Shown here one piece after another: positions 33,212-37,738 of a stretch of DNA of 37,738 nt; position 1 is the first letter of the stretch, and every line of letters starts with the position of its first letter. The notes under the pieces are model-generated. The model saw only the letters and a program-made list of their open reading frames with translations, had not been told where the DNA came from and ran no database searches. The translations under genes and the position numbers were made by a program. Source of the DNA: Myxococcales bacterium (GTDB taxonomy: Bacteria > Myxococcota > B64-G9); contig JAAZNF010000093.1 in assembly GCA_012798435.1 (NCBI GenBank), positions 1 through 37,738 on the forward strand, read 5' to 3'.

Positions 33212-33224
33212 GGTGCCAGGCACC
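33212..33224. repeat. Palindrome GGTGCCAGGCACC in the gap before the rRNA terminator
   Basis: The 13-base sequence is a perfect palindrome around one A, in a 260-base stretch (33089-33348) with no gene. Similar GGTGCC-x-GGCACC motifs are scattered through many bacterial genomes, so this may be one copy of a dispersed repeat. Apart from an A-rich run near 33290-33320, nothing else was recognised there. Confidence 0.4.
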
Positions 33225-33348
33225 CCGGATTGCCCCGGATTTGCACCCAGGGAAGAGATTACAGACTTGATTCGGTCAACGAAACTACTCGAAAAAAAAA
33301 GATTTCCGAAGGACAGAAAAGATCTGGAAACGAAGGCTACAGAAAAGA

Positions 33349-33379
33349 CAAGGCCCCCGGCTTGTGACCGGGGGCCTTG
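33349..33379 (-). terminator. Intrinsic terminator of the rRNA operon
   Basis: CAAGGCCCCCGG (33349-33360) and CCGGGGGCCTTG (33368-33379) form a perfect 12-base stem with a 7-base loop. On the minus strand the stem is followed by GTCTTTTCT, a short U-rich tail. It lies just after the 5S gene. Confidence 0.88.
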
Positions 33380-33388
33380 AAATAAAAT

Positions 33389-33502
33389 CCGGCAGCGTCC
33401 TACTCTCCCACACGGTCGCCCGTGCAGTACCATCGGCGCAGGAGGGCTTAACTTCCGAGTTCGGAATGGGATCGGGTGTAACCCCTCCGCCATTGCCACC
33501 GG
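33389..33502 (-). rRNA. rrf: 5S ribosomal RNA
   Basis: About 114 bases on the minus strand, with the conserved core CCCATTCCGAACTCGGAAG and the central CGATGGTA segment and a closing terminal stem (CCGG...CCGG). It sits after the 23S gene and before the terminator. The ends are set from the stem and may be off by a few bases. Confidence 0.93.
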
Positions 33503-33627
33503 AATGCGGTTTTCAAAGCGTTCAACCTGAGCCTCTCAAACGAGACTCTCGCGCTCAACCCTGGCCATTTCCGCCACGTTTCTGATTCAGCGTTCCGACT
33601 CTCGTCGGCGCGCTCAATCAAAAAATG

Positions 33628-36687
<3,060 letters not shown>

Positions 36688-36826
36688 ATCCTTGTGACCT
36701 TTTCAGGCGACCTCCCCGGATAAGACCGGTTCGATCAGGGAAATGGTCAGGGTTCAGGACGAGAATTCCTCGTTTGAATTGCTCAGTACAAAATTGAACG
36801 CTTTTTTTACCGCGTTCCTCTATTCG

Positions 36827-36840
36827 ATTGTCAAAGAACC
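36827..36840 (-). promoter_or_regulatory. boxA-like antitermination element in the tRNA-Ala/23S spacer
   Basis: On the minus strand the spacer holds GGTTCTTTGACAAT, close to the rRNA boxA motif (TGCTCTTTxACA). boxA is known to recruit Nus factors that keep polymerase reading through rRNA. Confidence 0.5.
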
Positions 36841-36860
36841 AAAAAAAACTGCTAAGTTCA

Positions 36861-36933
36861 TGGAGCTGATCGGGCTCGAACCGACGACATCCAGCTTGCA
36901 AAGCTGGCGCTCTCCCAGCTGAGCTACAGCCCC
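36861..36933 (-). tRNA. tRNA-Ala (anticodon TGC)
   Basis: A 73-base cloverleaf: acceptor stem GGGGCTG/CAGCTCC with a G3-U70 pair, the alanine identity element, and anticodon loop TTTGCAA (TGC). The CCA end is not encoded. It lies in the 16S-23S spacer. Confidence 0.96.
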
Positions 36934-36956
36934 ATCCACTCCATGACAAAGACCGA

Positions 36957-37031
<75 letters not shown>

Positions 37032-37135
37032 TCTCCAGTTGTCAGACGCACGCCTCGGCCCTTCAAAACCGAAAAGCAGCTTGCAAGATCGCGGATTGAC
37101 CTAGGATACTCCCGCGCCCGAAGGCGCAAGAAGAG

Positions 37136-37738
<603 letters not shown>

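Noticed and set aside
33164-33289. Possible promoter TTGACC region upstream of the 183-residue gene
   Set aside because: No -10 box at 15-19 bases was found; the TATGGT near 33141 has no matching -35.

Overview
The window is GC-rich, densely coded bacterial DNA, most likely from a Myxococcota or related deltaproteobacterial lineage. The main evidence is two large secreted proteins that end in a MYXO-CTERM-type tail (a GSGCGC motif, a hydrophobic helix, then arginines). Both also carry long Cys-rich 'CDDG..C..D.C..G.C' stalks. Lipoproteins are frequent, and the rRNA operon has the standard bacterial layout. No phage, transposon, CRISPR array or plasmid gene is seen.

Layout. (1) 1-5.3 kb: the end of an unknown gene, then a minus-strand run (FHA protein, glutaredoxin, ferredoxin:thioredoxin-reductase/rubredoxin fusion, secreted papain-family protease) with very short gaps. 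(2) 5.5-14.7 kb, plus strand: a beta-helix lipoprotein, a flavodoxin-like gene remnant in the gap, a TolB-like lipoprotein, a 1560-residue gingipain-type (C25) protease and another lipoprotein. (3) 14.7-25 kb: mixed strands, with a lipoprotein of four repeated modules, a small membrane protein, a lipoprotein-like (alpha/alpha)6 glycosidase, a collagen-like lipoprotein with a C1q/TNF-like head, an aldo/keto reductase, a secreted beta-propeller protein, a small lipoprotein and an ADP-ribosylglycohydrolase. (4) 25-33 kb, minus strand: a methyltransferase; an apparent operon of secreted MORN protein, membrane-anchored FkbM methyltransferase and YhhN; an apparent operon of DUF5320, DUF4405 and a membrane-anchored zinc peptidase; a Lys/Pro-rich small protein; QueC; and an orphan. 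(5) 33.3 kb to the end: an rRNA operon on the minus strand (16S, tRNA-Ile, tRNA-Ala, 23S, 5S, terminator), with the 16S cut by the window edge.

How the genes fit together. Most of the protein-coding content looks like an exported toolkit: two unrelated cysteine proteases on the same kind of stalk and anchor, polysaccharide-active or binding folds, and several lipoproteins of unknown role. The intracellular parts are a disulfide-reducing pair (glutaredoxin with FTR-rubredoxin), an ADP-ribose hydrolase, queuosine precursor synthesis and rRNA. I did not find one obvious new multi-gene system. The best candidates for a closer look are the collagen/C1q lipoprotein, the MORN-FkbM-YhhN trio, the FTR/glutaredoxin run and the DUF5320-DUF4405-peptidase operon.
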